27,716 nucleotides of DNA from WQUF01 sp031549885 (GCA_031549885.1 JAVBPD010000042.1:1-27716); one strand, 5' to 3'; numbered from the stretch's first letter, positions 8,511 to 17,263 are shown. Notes: a model not told the origin generated them from the sequence alone. Numbers and translations are program-made.

Positions 8511-8543
8511 AAAAAAAGAACAGAGAATTTCACGCTCTGTTCT
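8511..8543 (-). terminator. Terminator between convergent genes
   Basis: AGAACAGAG (8517-8525) pairs with CTCTGTTCT (8535-8543), a perfect 9-bp stem with a 9-nt loop. Leftward transcripts meet seven T residues directly after it (8517-8511), so it clearly ends the beta-propeller gene at 8559. Rightward the tail is TCTATATA, so termination of the phosphorylase operon there would be weaker. Confidence 0.85.
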
Positions 8544-8558
8544 TCTATATAATAGAAA

Positions 8559-10736
8559 TTATCTTAAATCCACTTTATTTATTAAGCTAAAATCGCTTAA
8601 GGAGTTTGCCATTAAAGTTTTATCAGATACAGTATAAAGCACATCATCAACATAAACTCCTCTTTTAATATCATATCCAAGGTTATCATAATAACTTTTC
8701 TCATCTGAATAATTATAATCTGGAAGTTTATCATAATGAGTTATCCTTCCATTTATAGAAAAACCAGAAGACTCGTCAATTTTAAACACGTAATAGCCAA
8801 TAAATGATACAGTGTTATTATTTTCTTGTCCCTCGCATAAAGTTACTGGAAAAGCTAATATATCCTTTTCCTTTGAAAACAATAATGCCTTTGGATTGTA
8901 TAAAACTTCTGAGCTTGTTCCCATATCTCCTAATATAAAGTTTTTAATTTCTTTAGGATCATTAGGATTTGACACATCAAATAAAGAAAGCTTTATTCCT
9001 TTAGTCTTAACTATTTCGCCATTTATATTGTCAAGAGTTACAGTTTCAGTATCGTTCCCTATTCCAATTAATAAATTATCTGAATATGGGTGCAAATATG
9101 AGCTAAACCCAGGTATTTTAAGCTCTCCTGTAACTTTAGGTTCCCTTGGATTTGATAAATCCAGTGCAAATAAAGGGTCTACTTGTCTAAAAGTTACTAT
9201 ATATCCCTTTTCCCCCATAAATCTAACGGAATATATCTTTTCACCAGGTGTTAAGTCTTCTATTTTCCCTATTACATTTAATTTATCATCTAAAACATAT
9301 ATATTGTTTTTGCTAATACTATCACCAGTGGTATCCCATGTATTTCCCTTTGTGGTTGCTATCCTTAAATATCCATTGTATTCATCAATGGAATATTGAT
9401 TTAATACATTTCCAGGTACCCTTCCTGATGCATAAAAAACAGGTCTACCATTTTCAAAAGTATATTTAATTATATCAGTATCGCTATTTACAGGCATTAT
9501 CATATCTATAGCTATTTTATTATTTGCATTTGCGTTAGTTTCATTTTCATAATATCTGCTTGTAATATACATAGAATTTAATGATGAATATACTATATCA
9601 CTTCCGCCTAAACATGCCTTAGAAATTGCTTTCTCCTTGTTTTTTATATTTAATCCGCTTATCAATGTAAATGAATAATTATTTGGTTTATTAAATACTG
9701 AAATATCTTTAGCCGAAATAGAAGTCCTCTTTCCTCCATCTATAGAATCATCTGTAAATGGCACTATATTTGAAATATTTATATCTTCTTCTTTATCGTA
9801 TATTATCATATAGTCATTTTTATTGGTAATCATATATAGATTATTGTCTATTAACCTTGAAGAAGAATAATATCCTTCTTGAGTAAATTCCCTTAAAAGC
9901 TTTGGATTGTAAGCATCATTAACATCGTAAATAAGAGCAGATGTTAAAGTTTGATATTGATATCTTTTTAAAAAATCATTTCTCATTTCTTCAGTTATCA
10001 AGCTATCATTAAACATATCTTCATATATATTGTTATATTCTTCCCCAGTTAAAATTTTATTTGTTTTTATATCTAAATATTGTGGGTCTATATTTGAAAT
10101 CACCACTAATGTTTTATCTTTTAAATACATTTCTAAAGGCTGCCCTTTAACTTTAATAGTATTTATTTTTTTTATTTCACCTTTTCTAAGTGTGCTTACA
10201 ATATTTATGATATATTCACTTTTAAAATATTTTTCTCCATTAACATTATCCATATAATAATAATTGCTTAATGAATAAATATAATCTCCATCAGTTTTTA
10301 CAATATCTCCTTCATCTACTCCTTTTACTTGAATATTGGTATCAGAAACTCCTCTTGCTAAATAGCCATCCATACCTCCAATTACATTTTGTTTAAGTGA
10401 TTTTTCTTCATCATTTGCTGCGAAAGCATTATTGTTTTCTGTGCTATTATTATGAAAGCTTAAATAAATGCCTTTAAGCTTATCATAAGTAACTGTATCA
10501 TTTGAAATCATTGGATTTTTTTTGTTTAAAAATAAAATAGTGCTAAATAAAATTATTATTAAACAAGCTGCAGCTATAATAGGTTTTGCATAATTTTTCT
10601 TCGTTTTAAATCTATAATCTATATTTTCTGGTTTTATTGAATTTGGTATTATAAGATAACTATCTATTTTTTTCAATTTTTCTTTTATTTTATCTTTTTC
10701 TATGGCAATATCTTTATCTTTCAAATCGTTTTTCAT
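8559..10736 (-). CDS. Membrane-anchored beta-propeller protein (COG4880-like), copy A
   Basis: A 725-residue protein. The N-terminus (1-50) is charged and presumably cytoplasmic, carrying PNSIKPENI (31-39). A single membrane helix (about 52-70) is followed by a low-complexity extracytoplasmic stretch and a large domain of beta-propeller type. Diagnostic blocks are GVDEGDIVKTDGDYIYSLSN (139-158), DPLFALDLSNPREPKVTGEL and IPGFSSYLHPYSDNLLIG. Proteins of this type are described as secreted beta-propeller proteins distantly related to WD40; their biochemical role is not settled. It closely resembles the gene at 10983 along its whole length. It has its own AGGAG site 9 nt before the ATG and lies 246 nt downstream of copy B behind a strong terminator, so it needs its own promoter or read-through. 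A role as an ECF-linked sensor/anti-sigma protein is inference. Confidence 0.88.
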   Translation of the reverse strand: MKNDLKDKDIAIEKDKIKEKLKKIDSYLIIPNSIKPENIDYRFKTKKNYAKPIIAAACLIIILFSTILFLNKKNPMISNDTVTYDKLKGIYLSFHNNSTENNNAFAANDEEKSLKQNVIGGMDGYLARGVSDTNIQVKGVDEGDIVKTDGDYIYSLSNYYYMDNVNGEKYFKSEYIINIVSTLRKGEIKKINTIKVKGQPLEMYLKDKTLVVISNIDPQYLDIKTNKILTGEEYNNIYEDMFNDSLITEEMRNDFLKRYQYQTLTSALIYDVNDAYNPKLLREFTQEGYYSSSRLIDNNLYMITNKNDYMIIYDKEEDINISNIVPFTDDSIDGGKRTSISAKDISVFNKPNNYSFTLISGLNIKNKEKAISKACLGGSDIVYSSLNSMYITSRYYENETNANANNKIAIDMIMPVNSDTDIIKYTFENGRPVFYASGRVPGNVLNQYSIDEYNGYLRIATTKGNTWDTTGDSISKNNIYVLDDKLNVIGKIEDLTPGEKIYSVRFMGEKGYIVTFRQVDPLFALDLSNPREPKVTGELKIPGFSSYLHPYSDNLLIGIGNDTETVTLDNINGEIVKTKGIKLSLFDVSNPNDPKEIKNFILGDMGTSSEVLYNPKALLFSKEKDILAFPVTLCEGQENNNTVSFIGYYVFKIDESSGFSINGRITHYDKLPDYNYSDEKSYYDNLGYDIKRGVYVDDVLYTVSDKTLMANSLSDFSLINKVDLR

Positions 10737-10930
10737 AGATATTCACTCCTCAATATCACCCTTTAATATATAGAGTAAATAAAGGTAAATTTTGTTGCAT
10801 TACTCAATATTTTTTATTAAAATTTAATATTATCAATTATTAACCATTTTCACGGCATTTATAATCTTTATATTTACCTTTTATTATGTATTTAGATATG
10901 GAAAAATCAAATATACTAATAATTTGCACC
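10737..10930 (-). other. Leader of propeller copy A with a remnant of the sigma gene end
   Basis: Positions 10743-10767 match the last 25 bases of the ECF sigma gene (13176-13200) at 21 of 25 positions. Translated, they read LKGDIEE-stop against LKGSIGE-stop. In both places the stop is followed by exactly 6 nt and then the propeller ATG. Further upstream the similarity is lost. The leader also holds a 10-bp inverted repeat, AAAGGTAAAT (10781-10790) and ATTTACCTTT (10872-10881), of unknown meaning. I could not identify a convincing promoter for copy A here. Confidence 0.55.
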
Positions 10931-10969
10931 AAAAAAAATCAGCTAAAACATAAGTTTTAACTGATTTTT
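10931..10969 (-). terminator. Terminator of the sigma-propeller operon
   Basis: AAAAATCAG (10934-10942) pairs with CTGATTTTT (10961-10969). After one mismatch, TAAAAC (10944-10949) pairs with GTTTTA (10954-10959) around a 4-nt loop. Read leftward, the stem runs into a T tract. It lies 14 nt past the stop of propeller copy B. Confidence 0.85.
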
Positions 10970-10982
10970 AAATAATATGTCA

Positions 10983-13169
10983 TCATTTTTTTAACTGAAT
11001 TTTTCCTAATTGTTTAAAATCACTTAATGAGTTGGCCATTATCATTTTTTCAGACACTGTATAAAGAACTCCATCTACCTTAACACCTCTGCTTATTTCA
11101 TAACCTATATTATCAAAAAAGTTATTATCGTCTGAATTTGTATAATCAGGTAATTTGTCGTAATGAGTCACCCTATCTTTGTAAATAAAATTACCCTTAT
11201 CGTCAATTGTATATATATAATATCCAATAAAGGAGAATACTCCTGCTGACAATGATTCTGTTGTATTTTGTTTATTTTCATATAGCGTAACTGGGAAAGC
11301 TAAAATATTATTGTCCTTTGAAAACAATAAAGATTTACTGTCATATAGAACTTCTGATGAAGTTCCCCTTCCACCAATGGAAATGCTCTTTAATTCAACA
11401 GGATTGTCAGGATTTGATATATCAAAGAAAGATAATTTTATCCCTTGGGATAAAGGTAAATCTTCTCCATTTAGATTTTTTATCTGCACATCTTTTCCTA
11501 CACCAATAAGCTTTGTATCTGAATAAGGGCATAAATATGAAGTAAAACCTGGTATTTTTATTTCACCAATTAATTTAGGATTAGATGGATTGCTTAAATC
11601 AAGTGAAAATAAAGGATCCACCTTTTTATTTGTAATTAAATATCCTGTATCTTTAATAAATCTAACAGAATTTATTTGCTCATCTGGCAATAAATTTTCT
11701 TCTTTTCCAACAGTCTTTAAATTGTTATCTAAAATATAAATATTATTTATGCAATCGTCCTTGCTATTTGGGTCATTTACAGTAGCTATTCTAAAATAAT
11801 CATTGTATTCATCTAAAAAAGCTTTATTTAATATAGCTCCTGAAACCTTTCCAGATGCTAAAAGCTTTGGCATTGCATTATTTAAGGAATATTTCATAAT
11901 ATTTGTATAAAAATCTTTTGATGCAAAATTATTATAATCTGTGCTTGTAAAATAAATGCAATTAGAACTTGAATATGTTGTGTTTACACCTCCAAGGCAT
12001 GCCTCAGTTGTTACCTTTCCACTATTTTTAACGTTAAATCCACTGATAACAGTATATTGATAGCTATTAGGGTTGGAAAATACAGTAATATTGCTTAAAT
12101 CGATATATTTATTTACTCCATCTGCTAAACTATCGTTGACAAATGGTAAAATATTTTCAGGGTTTATATCGTTTAAATCATCATAATGTTTTTTATAATC
12201 ATACTTATTTGTTATTAGATAAAAATTATCGCCAATTAACTTAGAACAAGAATAGTATCCATCTTGAATAAACTTCCTTTTTTGTATAGGCCTATTAATA
12301 TCGCTAACATCATATATTAAAACTTGAGTCCTATTCTCATACTGAAATCCTTCATAAAATTTTTCTGTCATCTCATAACTGACAGTTCCATTGTTTTGTT
12401 TATAAAAATCGTCAAAGGATTTGTTAAGTTCCTCAATGGAAACATTTCTATTGTTTTCAAGGTCAATGTAATATGGCTCTGGTCTTGCAATTACAATAAG
12501 CATTTTACCTGTTAAATACATTTCAATTGCTTGTCCGTCAATATCGATTGCACCTACTTGTTTCATCGTACCCTTTTCTAATGTGCTTACAATATTTACT
12601 TTAGCTGTGCTTTTATCAATTAAAGATTTATCCTCGTCGCTACGCTCATATTCAGTAGATAGAGTAAATATATATTCACCATTAGTTTTAACAATATCTC
12701 CAGTATCATTAGAATTTTCTATGACTGATAGTGAGGAAGTATCATCGTGAACACTCTTGCCTGACATATAATTAACATCCATAACATCAGAACTCTTATT
12801 TATAAGCTTAGAATAAACCATTTTTAAATCATCATAGTTATCTATATTAGATTTAATAATGTAGTTATCGCTTTCAGAGGTTTTGTTTAAATTTTCTTTT
12901 TTATTAGTTGAATCTGCAGTAGCTGAAGAAATAAATGGTCTATTTCCATTATTTCTTAATATAAATAAAACAGATGCCACTGAAATAATTATTACAAAAA
13001 TAGCTGCTGCAGCAACATTCTTAATATATTTTCTTCTCCTGTATTTAAAGCATATATTTTCTGGTCTAATGCTATTTGGAATAACAAGATAATCATCTAA
13101 GGTTTTTAATTTTTGTTCTATGTACTTTTGCTCCATAATAATATCTTTTTCTTCTAAGTTATCTTTCAT
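10983..13169 (-). CDS. Membrane-anchored beta-propeller protein (COG4880-like), copy B
   Basis: A 728-residue paralogue of the gene at 8559. It has the same plan: a short charged N-terminus with PNSIRPENI (31-39), one membrane helix (about 51-71), a variable linker (about 75-150), then the propeller domain with DPLFSLDLSNPSNPKLIGEI and IPGFTSYLCPYSDTKLIGVG. The block that reads GVDEGDIVKTDG in copy A is altered here to SNDTGDIVKTNG (153-164). Its start codon lies 6 nt after the sigma factor stop, with the ribosome binding site inside the end of the sigma gene, so the two are co-transcribed and probably translationally coupled. That arrangement is typical of a sigma factor and its membrane anti-sigma or sensor. 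Whether this protein really inhibits the sigma factor is inference; no classical zinc anti-sigma motif is visible. Confidence 0.88.
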   Translation of the reverse strand: MKDNLEEKDIIMEQKYIEQKLKTLDDYLVIPNSIRPENICFKYRRRKYIKNVAAAAIFVIIISVASVLFILRNNGNRPFISSATADSTNKKENLNKTSESDNYIIKSNIDNYDDLKMVYSKLINKSSDVMDVNYMSGKSVHDDTSSLSVIENSNDTGDIVKTNGEYIFTLSTEYERSDEDKSLIDKSTAKVNIVSTLEKGTMKQVGAIDIDGQAIEMYLTGKMLIVIARPEPYYIDLENNRNVSIEELNKSFDDFYKQNNGTVSYEMTEKFYEGFQYENRTQVLIYDVSDINRPIQKRKFIQDGYYSCSKLIGDNFYLITNKYDYKKHYDDLNDINPENILPFVNDSLADGVNKYIDLSNITVFSNPNSYQYTVISGFNVKNSGKVTTEACLGGVNTTYSSSNCIYFTSTDYNNFASKDFYTNIMKYSLNNAMPKLLASGKVSGAILNKAFLDEYNDYFRIATVNDPNSKDDCINNIYILDNNLKTVGKEENLLPDEQINSVRFIKDTGYLITNKKVDPLFSLDLSNPSNPKLIGEIKIPGFTSYLCPYSDTKLIGVGKDVQIKNLNGEDLPLSQGIKLSFFDISNPDNPVELKSISIGGRGTSSEVLYDSKSLLFSKDNNILAFPVTLYENKQNTTESLSAGVFSFIGYYIYTIDDKGNFIYKDRVTHYDKLPDYTNSDDNNFFDNIGYEISRGVKVDGVLYTVSEKMIMANSLSDFKQLGKIQLKK

Positions 13170-13175
13170 AAAAAA

Positions 13176-13700
13176 TCACTCTCCAATACTACCCTTTAAT
13201 TTTTTCAATGCTCTATGAAGTTTTGATCTGACAGTACCTTCTGGAGAATTCAATATTTCAGAAATCTCGTTACTTTTGTACCCTCCAAAAATTGAAAGAT
13301 TTAATATCATTCTCTCATCGCTTTTAAGTTTTGTTATTTCATTGTATAGATCGATACTTTCCATAATTTCGCTAGTTTTATCTTCCTCATGCAAATCAAA
13401 AATATCATATATAGGAGATGTCTTTCTACTCCAAATAATACCCCTTAGTTTTTTTTTGCAACAATTTGATAATATTTTAAAAACCCAATACTTAAATGCT
13501 TCCTTATTTTTCAATTTTTCAAAATTGTCATAAGCAAGCGCTACAGCATCCTGCACTGCATCTTCTGCTTCTTCATGGCTTCCAAGTGTGTATGCAGCAT
13601 ATTTATATAAATCAAGCCATAACAAAGAATAAAGTTCATGAAAAACTTTTTCTTTATCGTAATTTTCTTTTGAAAAAACTTCCTTTAGCTTTTCATCCAT
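13176..13700 (-). CDS. ECF-type RNA polymerase sigma factor
   Basis: A 174-residue sigma-70 family protein of the extracytoplasmic-function group. Region 2 (about 28-85) includes LGSHEEAEDAVQDAVALAYD and the -10-binding segment FKYWVFKILSNCCKKKLRG. Region 4 (about 120-168) has the helix-turn-helix YKSNEISEILNSPEGTVRSK. Region 3 is absent, as expected for ECF factors. The start at 13700 is chosen because GAGGTGG lies 6 nt upstream; an in-frame ATG at 13754 has no ribosome binding site and would add an atypical hydrophobic extension. It directs transcription of a small regulon, probably in response to an envelope signal, and is coupled to the propeller gene at 10983. The regulon is unknown. Confidence 0.94.
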   Translation of the reverse strand: MDEKLKEVFSKENYDKEKVFHELYSLLWLDLYKYAAYTLGSHEEAEDAVQDAVALAYDNFEKLKNKEAFKYWVFKILSNCCKKKLRGIIWSRKTSPIYDIFDLHEEDKTSEIMESIDLYNEITKLKSDERMILNLSIFGGYKSNEISEILNSPEGTVRSKLHRALKKLKGSIGE

Positions 13701-13767
13701 GGATGGCCACCTCAAAACATAAGCTATACTTAATTTTACTAGTAGTTTTGACATTTTTACTATTATT

Positions 13768-13797
13768 TTTATAAATAACTTAATTTTTCTATATCAA
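13768..13797 (-). promoter_or_regulatory. Candidate sigma-A promoter of the sigma-propeller operon
   Basis: On the minus strand TTGATA (13792-13797) and TATAAA (13768-13773) are spaced by 18 nt. Transcription would start near 13761, about 60 nt before the sigma start. I see no reliable ECF-type promoter motif, so autoregulation cannot be judged. Confidence 0.45.
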
Positions 13798-14011
13798 AAA
13801 TGCAAATTATAGAAAAATTAAACTAAATAATATATTATAAATATGAACTTCATTTTTATTTCATTTAACAAAATAGCTTCAATTAAATATTTAGCTTTGA
13901 AAATAAGTATTTTTATCCTTTTAATGTTGTATATACTCATAGTATACAGAAAAAAAACAATAGTTTAAATACTTTTTTTAATGATAATCTAAAATTTATA
14001 TTAAATCTAAT
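13798..14011. other. AT-rich intergenic region upstream of the sigma operon
   Basis: With the promoter region before the sigma gene, this makes about 310 bases without a gene. The only structured element seen is a small perfect palindrome, TATACT-CAT-AGTATA (13932-13946), next to an A run. It could be an operator or a chance AT palindrome. No open frame with a ribosome binding site is present. Confidence 0.4.
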
Positions 14012-14054
14012 ATAAAAGGCACCAAAAGTCAATTAAACTTTTGGTGCCTTTTAT
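14012..14054 (-). terminator. Terminator of the pcrA-ligA-gatCAB operon
   Basis: A perfect 17-bp stem (14012-14028 with 14038-14054) with a 9-nt loop. The core is GGCACC/GGTGCC flanked by A4/T4, giving the T stretch in the descending arm. The gatB stop codon (14051-14053) lies inside the stem. Confidence 0.9.
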
Positions 14055-15493
14055 GATTTGTTAAATTCATAATTATTTAAAAGGTCTGTAACTATTTTAT
14101 TTACAATTGTAGGGTTAGCTTTTCCTTTCATTTCTTTCATTACAAGTCCAACTGCAAATCCGAGTATTTTAACTTTTCCAAGTTTATAATCAGAAACAAT
14201 TTGTTTATTTTTTTCAAAAATTTTAATGGAAGCTTCCTTTATCTCATCTTCATTGCTATTTTGTTTAAGGCCCTTTTTTTCCACAATTTCATCAGGAGAA
14301 TTTCCTGTGTTAAACATCTCTTGTAAAACAGTTTTCCCAATTGCATTGGATATAGTGCCGTTATTTATCAAAATTATTAGTGAAGCTAAATTAGAAGGTG
14401 AAAATTTAACATTTTCTAGCTTAATAGCTTCCTCATTTAAAAGCCTTGATATATCTCCCATTAACCAATTAGATGAAGCCTTTGCATCCTTAGAAATTTT
14501 AGCTGTTTCTTCAAAAAAATCTGCCATTTTACTTGAAAGGTTTAAAACTTCTGAATCATATTCAGGAATTTTATATTCTAAAACAAATCTTTCAACTCTT
14601 TCATGAGGAAGCTCAGGTATGGTTTTTTTAACAGATTCTATCCATTCATCAGAAATCTTTAGGGCACCTAAATCACCCTCAGGATAGTATCTGTAGTCAT
14701 TAGCACTTTGCTTTTCTCTCATTGAAATTGACACTAAATTTTTTTCATCCCATCTTCTAGTTTCTTGAATTAATTTTTCGCCATTTTCTATAGCTTTCAC
14801 ATGCCTATTAAATTCATAATCTATTGCCTTTTCAATAGCTTTAAAGGAACTCATGTTTTTAATTTCACATCTAACTCCAAGCTTTTTATCTTCAGCTCTT
14901 TTAACAGACACATTTAAATCACATCTTAATTGACCTTCTTCCATCTTACAATCAGAAACACCTATGGCAACTAAAATGGACTTAACTCTCTCAAGAAATA
15001 ATATAGTTTCTTCTTTTGTTTTTAAATCTGGTTTTGTAACAATCTCAATAAGAGGCACTCCACATCTGTTAAAATCCATAAGAGTTTTTCCATTTGTATG
15101 AAGAGCTTTTCCAGTATCCTCTTCAATGTGTATTCTTTCAATCCCTATTCTCTTTTTCTCACCATCAATGTCTATATCTACAAAACCATCCTTGCATAGA
15201 GGAAGTGGACTTTGGGTTATTTGATAATTTTTAGTTATATCTGGGTAAAAATAATTCTTTCTATCCATATGACAAAAACTATTTATAGAGCAATTAAGGG
15301 CAAGCCCAGATTTTATTCCATAGTTTACAACTTCTTTATTTAAAACAGGAAGAGCTCCAGGAAGAGCTAAACACACTGGACACACATTAGTATTTGCCTT
15401 TCCTCCAAAAGATGTTCTGCATTTGCAATATATTTTAGTCTTTGTTGAAAGCTCAACATGTATCTCAAGTCCAATTGTTAATTCATAATCCAT
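14051..15493 (-). CDS. gatB: Aspartyl/glutamyl-tRNA(Asn/Gln) amidotransferase subunit B
   Basis: A 480-residue subunit, full length. GatB binds mischarged Glu-tRNA(Gln) or Asp-tRNA(Asn), activates the carboxylate with ATP and accepts ammonia channelled from GatA. Visible features are the N-terminal LTIGLEIHVELSTKTKIYCK, a cysteine-rich zinc site (CKCRTSF and CPVC), the family signature MDRKNYFYPDITKNYQITQ, and a C-terminal YqeY-like tail domain (about 330-480) that contacts the tRNA. Last gene of the gatCAB set, 12 nt after gatA, with GGGGTGG about 6 nt before the ATG. Its stop codon is embedded in the operon terminator. Presence of gatCAB means the organism probably makes Gln-tRNA, and perhaps Asn-tRNA, by the indirect route. 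Confidence 0.97.
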   Translation of the reverse strand: MDYELTIGLEIHVELSTKTKIYCKCRTSFGGKANTNVCPVCLALPGALPVLNKEVVNYGIKSGLALNCSINSFCHMDRKNYFYPDITKNYQITQSPLPLCKDGFVDIDIDGEKKRIGIERIHIEEDTGKALHTNGKTLMDFNRCGVPLIEIVTKPDLKTKEETILFLERVKSILVAIGVSDCKMEEGQLRCDLNVSVKRAEDKKLGVRCEIKNMSSFKAIEKAIDYEFNRHVKAIENGEKLIQETRRWDEKNLVSISMREKQSANDYRYYPEGDLGALKISDEWIESVKKTIPELPHERVERFVLEYKIPEYDSEVLNLSSKMADFFEETAKISKDAKASSNWLMGDISRLLNEEAIKLENVKFSPSNLASLIILINNGTISNAIGKTVLQEMFNTGNSPDEIVEKKGLKQNSNEDEIKEASIKIFEKNKQIVSDYKLGKVKILGFAVGLVMKEMKGKANPTIVNKIVTDLLNNYEFNKS

Positions 15494-15505
15494 TTTTAAC
15501 CACCC

Positions 15506-16954
15506 CTATATTTCTTCTTTAATTTCAAGCTTAGGAAAAAGCTTAGAAAATTTTAAAAGGTTAGAATCTGAAAAATAATTACCAATAAACTGGATACCTA
15601 TAGGCATATGATTTAAAAAATCATAAGGAATTGATATTGCAGGAAGACCTGTTAAATTTGCAAGGACAAGTTGAGGGTTTGAAAAATAACCTTCTGCTTC
15701 AAAATACTTCTTATCTATATCATCAGCTATATCAACAGTGCTTGGTGATAAAATATAGTCATATCTTTTAAATGCATCTTTAACCTTCTCAATTACTTTA
15801 TATCTAATTTTTAAAGCATTGTTATAGTATTTATCCATATTTTCCTCAAGGGTAAATAAATTTCCCATTACAATTCTTCTTTTAACTTCCTCACCAAAGC
15901 CTTTTGTTCTAGAATTATAATATATATCATCTGTTGTCTTAGCATTTTCATCCCTATATCCATATCTTATACCATCAAATCTAGCTAAATTTGATGCGCT
16001 ATCAGTACTAGTCATAATGTGATATGTGCTCATAAAAAGATCAAATAAATCATCCTTTAATTGAATCCTATTTATTATAGCACCCTTTTCTTCAAGATCT
16101 GATATAGCCTTTTCCATAATTACTTTAACCTGCTCATTCTCTTTTTCTCCACTTAAGCTTTCAAGATAAGCAATTTTTAAACCTTTAACAAAATCAAAAT
16201 TTTCTAAATTCTCAAGATTAACTTTGCATTCTTTAGATGTAGAATCCTTTTCATCAAATCCATATATTACAGATGATAAAAGCGCAACATCTTCATAAGT
16301 CCTTCCAAAAACCCCTACTTGATCAAGAGATGTGCATAAAGAAGCTACACCATATCTTGATACAGCTCCATAAGTAGGTTTAGTACCTATAACTCCACAA
16401 TATGATGCAGGTTCACGAATAGATCCTCCAGTATCTGTTCCAAGAGCCATAGGTATTTCCATTGCAGCTACAGCAGCAGCAGGCCCCCCTGATGATCCAC
16501 CAGATATTTTATTTAAATTCCAAGGGTTTCTAACAGGCCCAAAAAAACTCGTTTTATTTGTAGATCCCATGGCAAATTCATCCATGTTTAATTTTCCAAT
16601 TATAATTCCATCTTCACTTAATATTTTATCCACTACAGTAGCATTATAAGGAGATATAAAATTTTCTAAAATCTTTGATCCACAAGTGGTTTTTAATCCC
16701 TTATAATTTATATTATCCTTTAATCCAATTGGAATTCCACATAAAGCCCCTAGCTTTTCTTTATTTAAAATCTTCTCGTCAATTTTTTTAGCTTGGTTTA
16801 AAGCCCCTTCCTCATCGAGGGTAATAAATGCATTTATTTTTTTATCAATATCCTTTATCCTTTTGATGAAATGGTTTATAACCTCTTCGCATGTTAATTC
16901 TCTATCTAGTATCTTTTTTGTTATTTCTAAACCAGAAAGTTTATATATTTCCAT
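15506..16954 (-). CDS. gatA: Aspartyl/glutamyl-tRNA amidotransferase subunit A
   Basis: A 482-residue amidase-signature enzyme that hydrolyses glutamine to supply ammonia to GatB. The catalytic triad is visible: K79 in GIPIGLKDN, the cis-Ser S154 in GGSSGG, and the nucleophile S178 in GTDTGGSIREPA. These positions agree with those described for Staphylococcus aureus GatA. GGAGG lies 6 nt before the ATG. It follows gatC by 15 nt in the same operon. No unusual feature is seen. Confidence 0.97.
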   Translation of the reverse strand: MEIYKLSGLEITKKILDRELTCEEVINHFIKRIKDIDKKINAFITLDEEGALNQAKKIDEKILNKEKLGALCGIPIGLKDNINYKGLKTTCGSKILENFISPYNATVVDKILSEDGIIIGKLNMDEFAMGSTNKTSFFGPVRNPWNLNKISGGSSGGPAAAVAAMEIPMALGTDTGGSIREPASYCGVIGTKPTYGAVSRYGVASLCTSLDQVGVFGRTYEDVALLSSVIYGFDEKDSTSKECKVNLENLENFDFVKGLKIAYLESLSGEKENEQVKVIMEKAISDLEEKGAIINRIQLKDDLFDLFMSTYHIMTSTDSASNLARFDGIRYGYRDENAKTTDDIYYNSRTKGFGEEVKRRIVMGNLFTLEENMDKYYNNALKIRYKVIEKVKDAFKRYDYILSPSTVDIADDIDKKYFEAEGYFSNPQLVLANLTGLPAISIPYDFLNHMPIGIQFIGNYFSDSNLLKFSKLFPKLEIKEEI

Positions 16955-16969
16955 CTATATCCTCCAACA

Positions 16970-17263
16970 TCATTCTACAATTCTTGGAACAACAAAGTAT
17001 TCTTCTATTTTTTCAGGAGCATTTAAAAGGGCATCCTCTAATTTAAAATCATTTAAAGGCACATCTTCTCTCATAAAATTCTCAATGGATAAAGGGTTTA
17101 TGCATATGGGTGTATTTACTAAGTCTAAGCTATATAGTTTGACCATGTATTTAATATTTACGATTTTTTTAATTTGCTCATATATCTCATTTAGTTCATC
17201 TTCATTAAATTTTAATTTTGATAAATCAGCTAATTGCTTTATTTTATCTAAAGTCAATTCCAT
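16970..17263 (-). CDS. gatC: Aspartyl/glutamyl-tRNA amidotransferase subunit C
   Basis: A 97-residue small subunit that wraps around and stabilises the GatA-GatB interface. The helical N-terminus MELTLDKIKQLADLSKLKFN matches the family pattern, and the conserved C-terminal Pro-rich part appears as REDVPL and the ending FVVPRIVE. The start at 17263 is chosen because GAGGAGG lies 6 nt upstream; a TTG further upstream would put that site inside the gene. It begins 11 nt after the ligA stop, and its ribosome binding site overlaps the end of ligA. Confidence 0.95.
   Translation of the reverse strand: MELTLDKIKQLADLSKLKFNEDELNEIYEQIKKIVNIKYMVKLYSLDLVNTPICINPLSIENFMREDVPLNDFKLEDALLNAPEKIEEYFVVPRIVE

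Noticed and set aside
8812..9399. Rightward open frame of 195 codons inside propeller copy A
   Set aside because: Antisense to a conserved protein; the product has no recognisable motif and no ribosome binding site precedes it.
13701..13754. Longer N-terminus for the sigma factor from an ATG at 13754
   Set aside because: No ribosome binding site there; it would place the GAGGTGG site inside the gene and add residues not expected before region 2.
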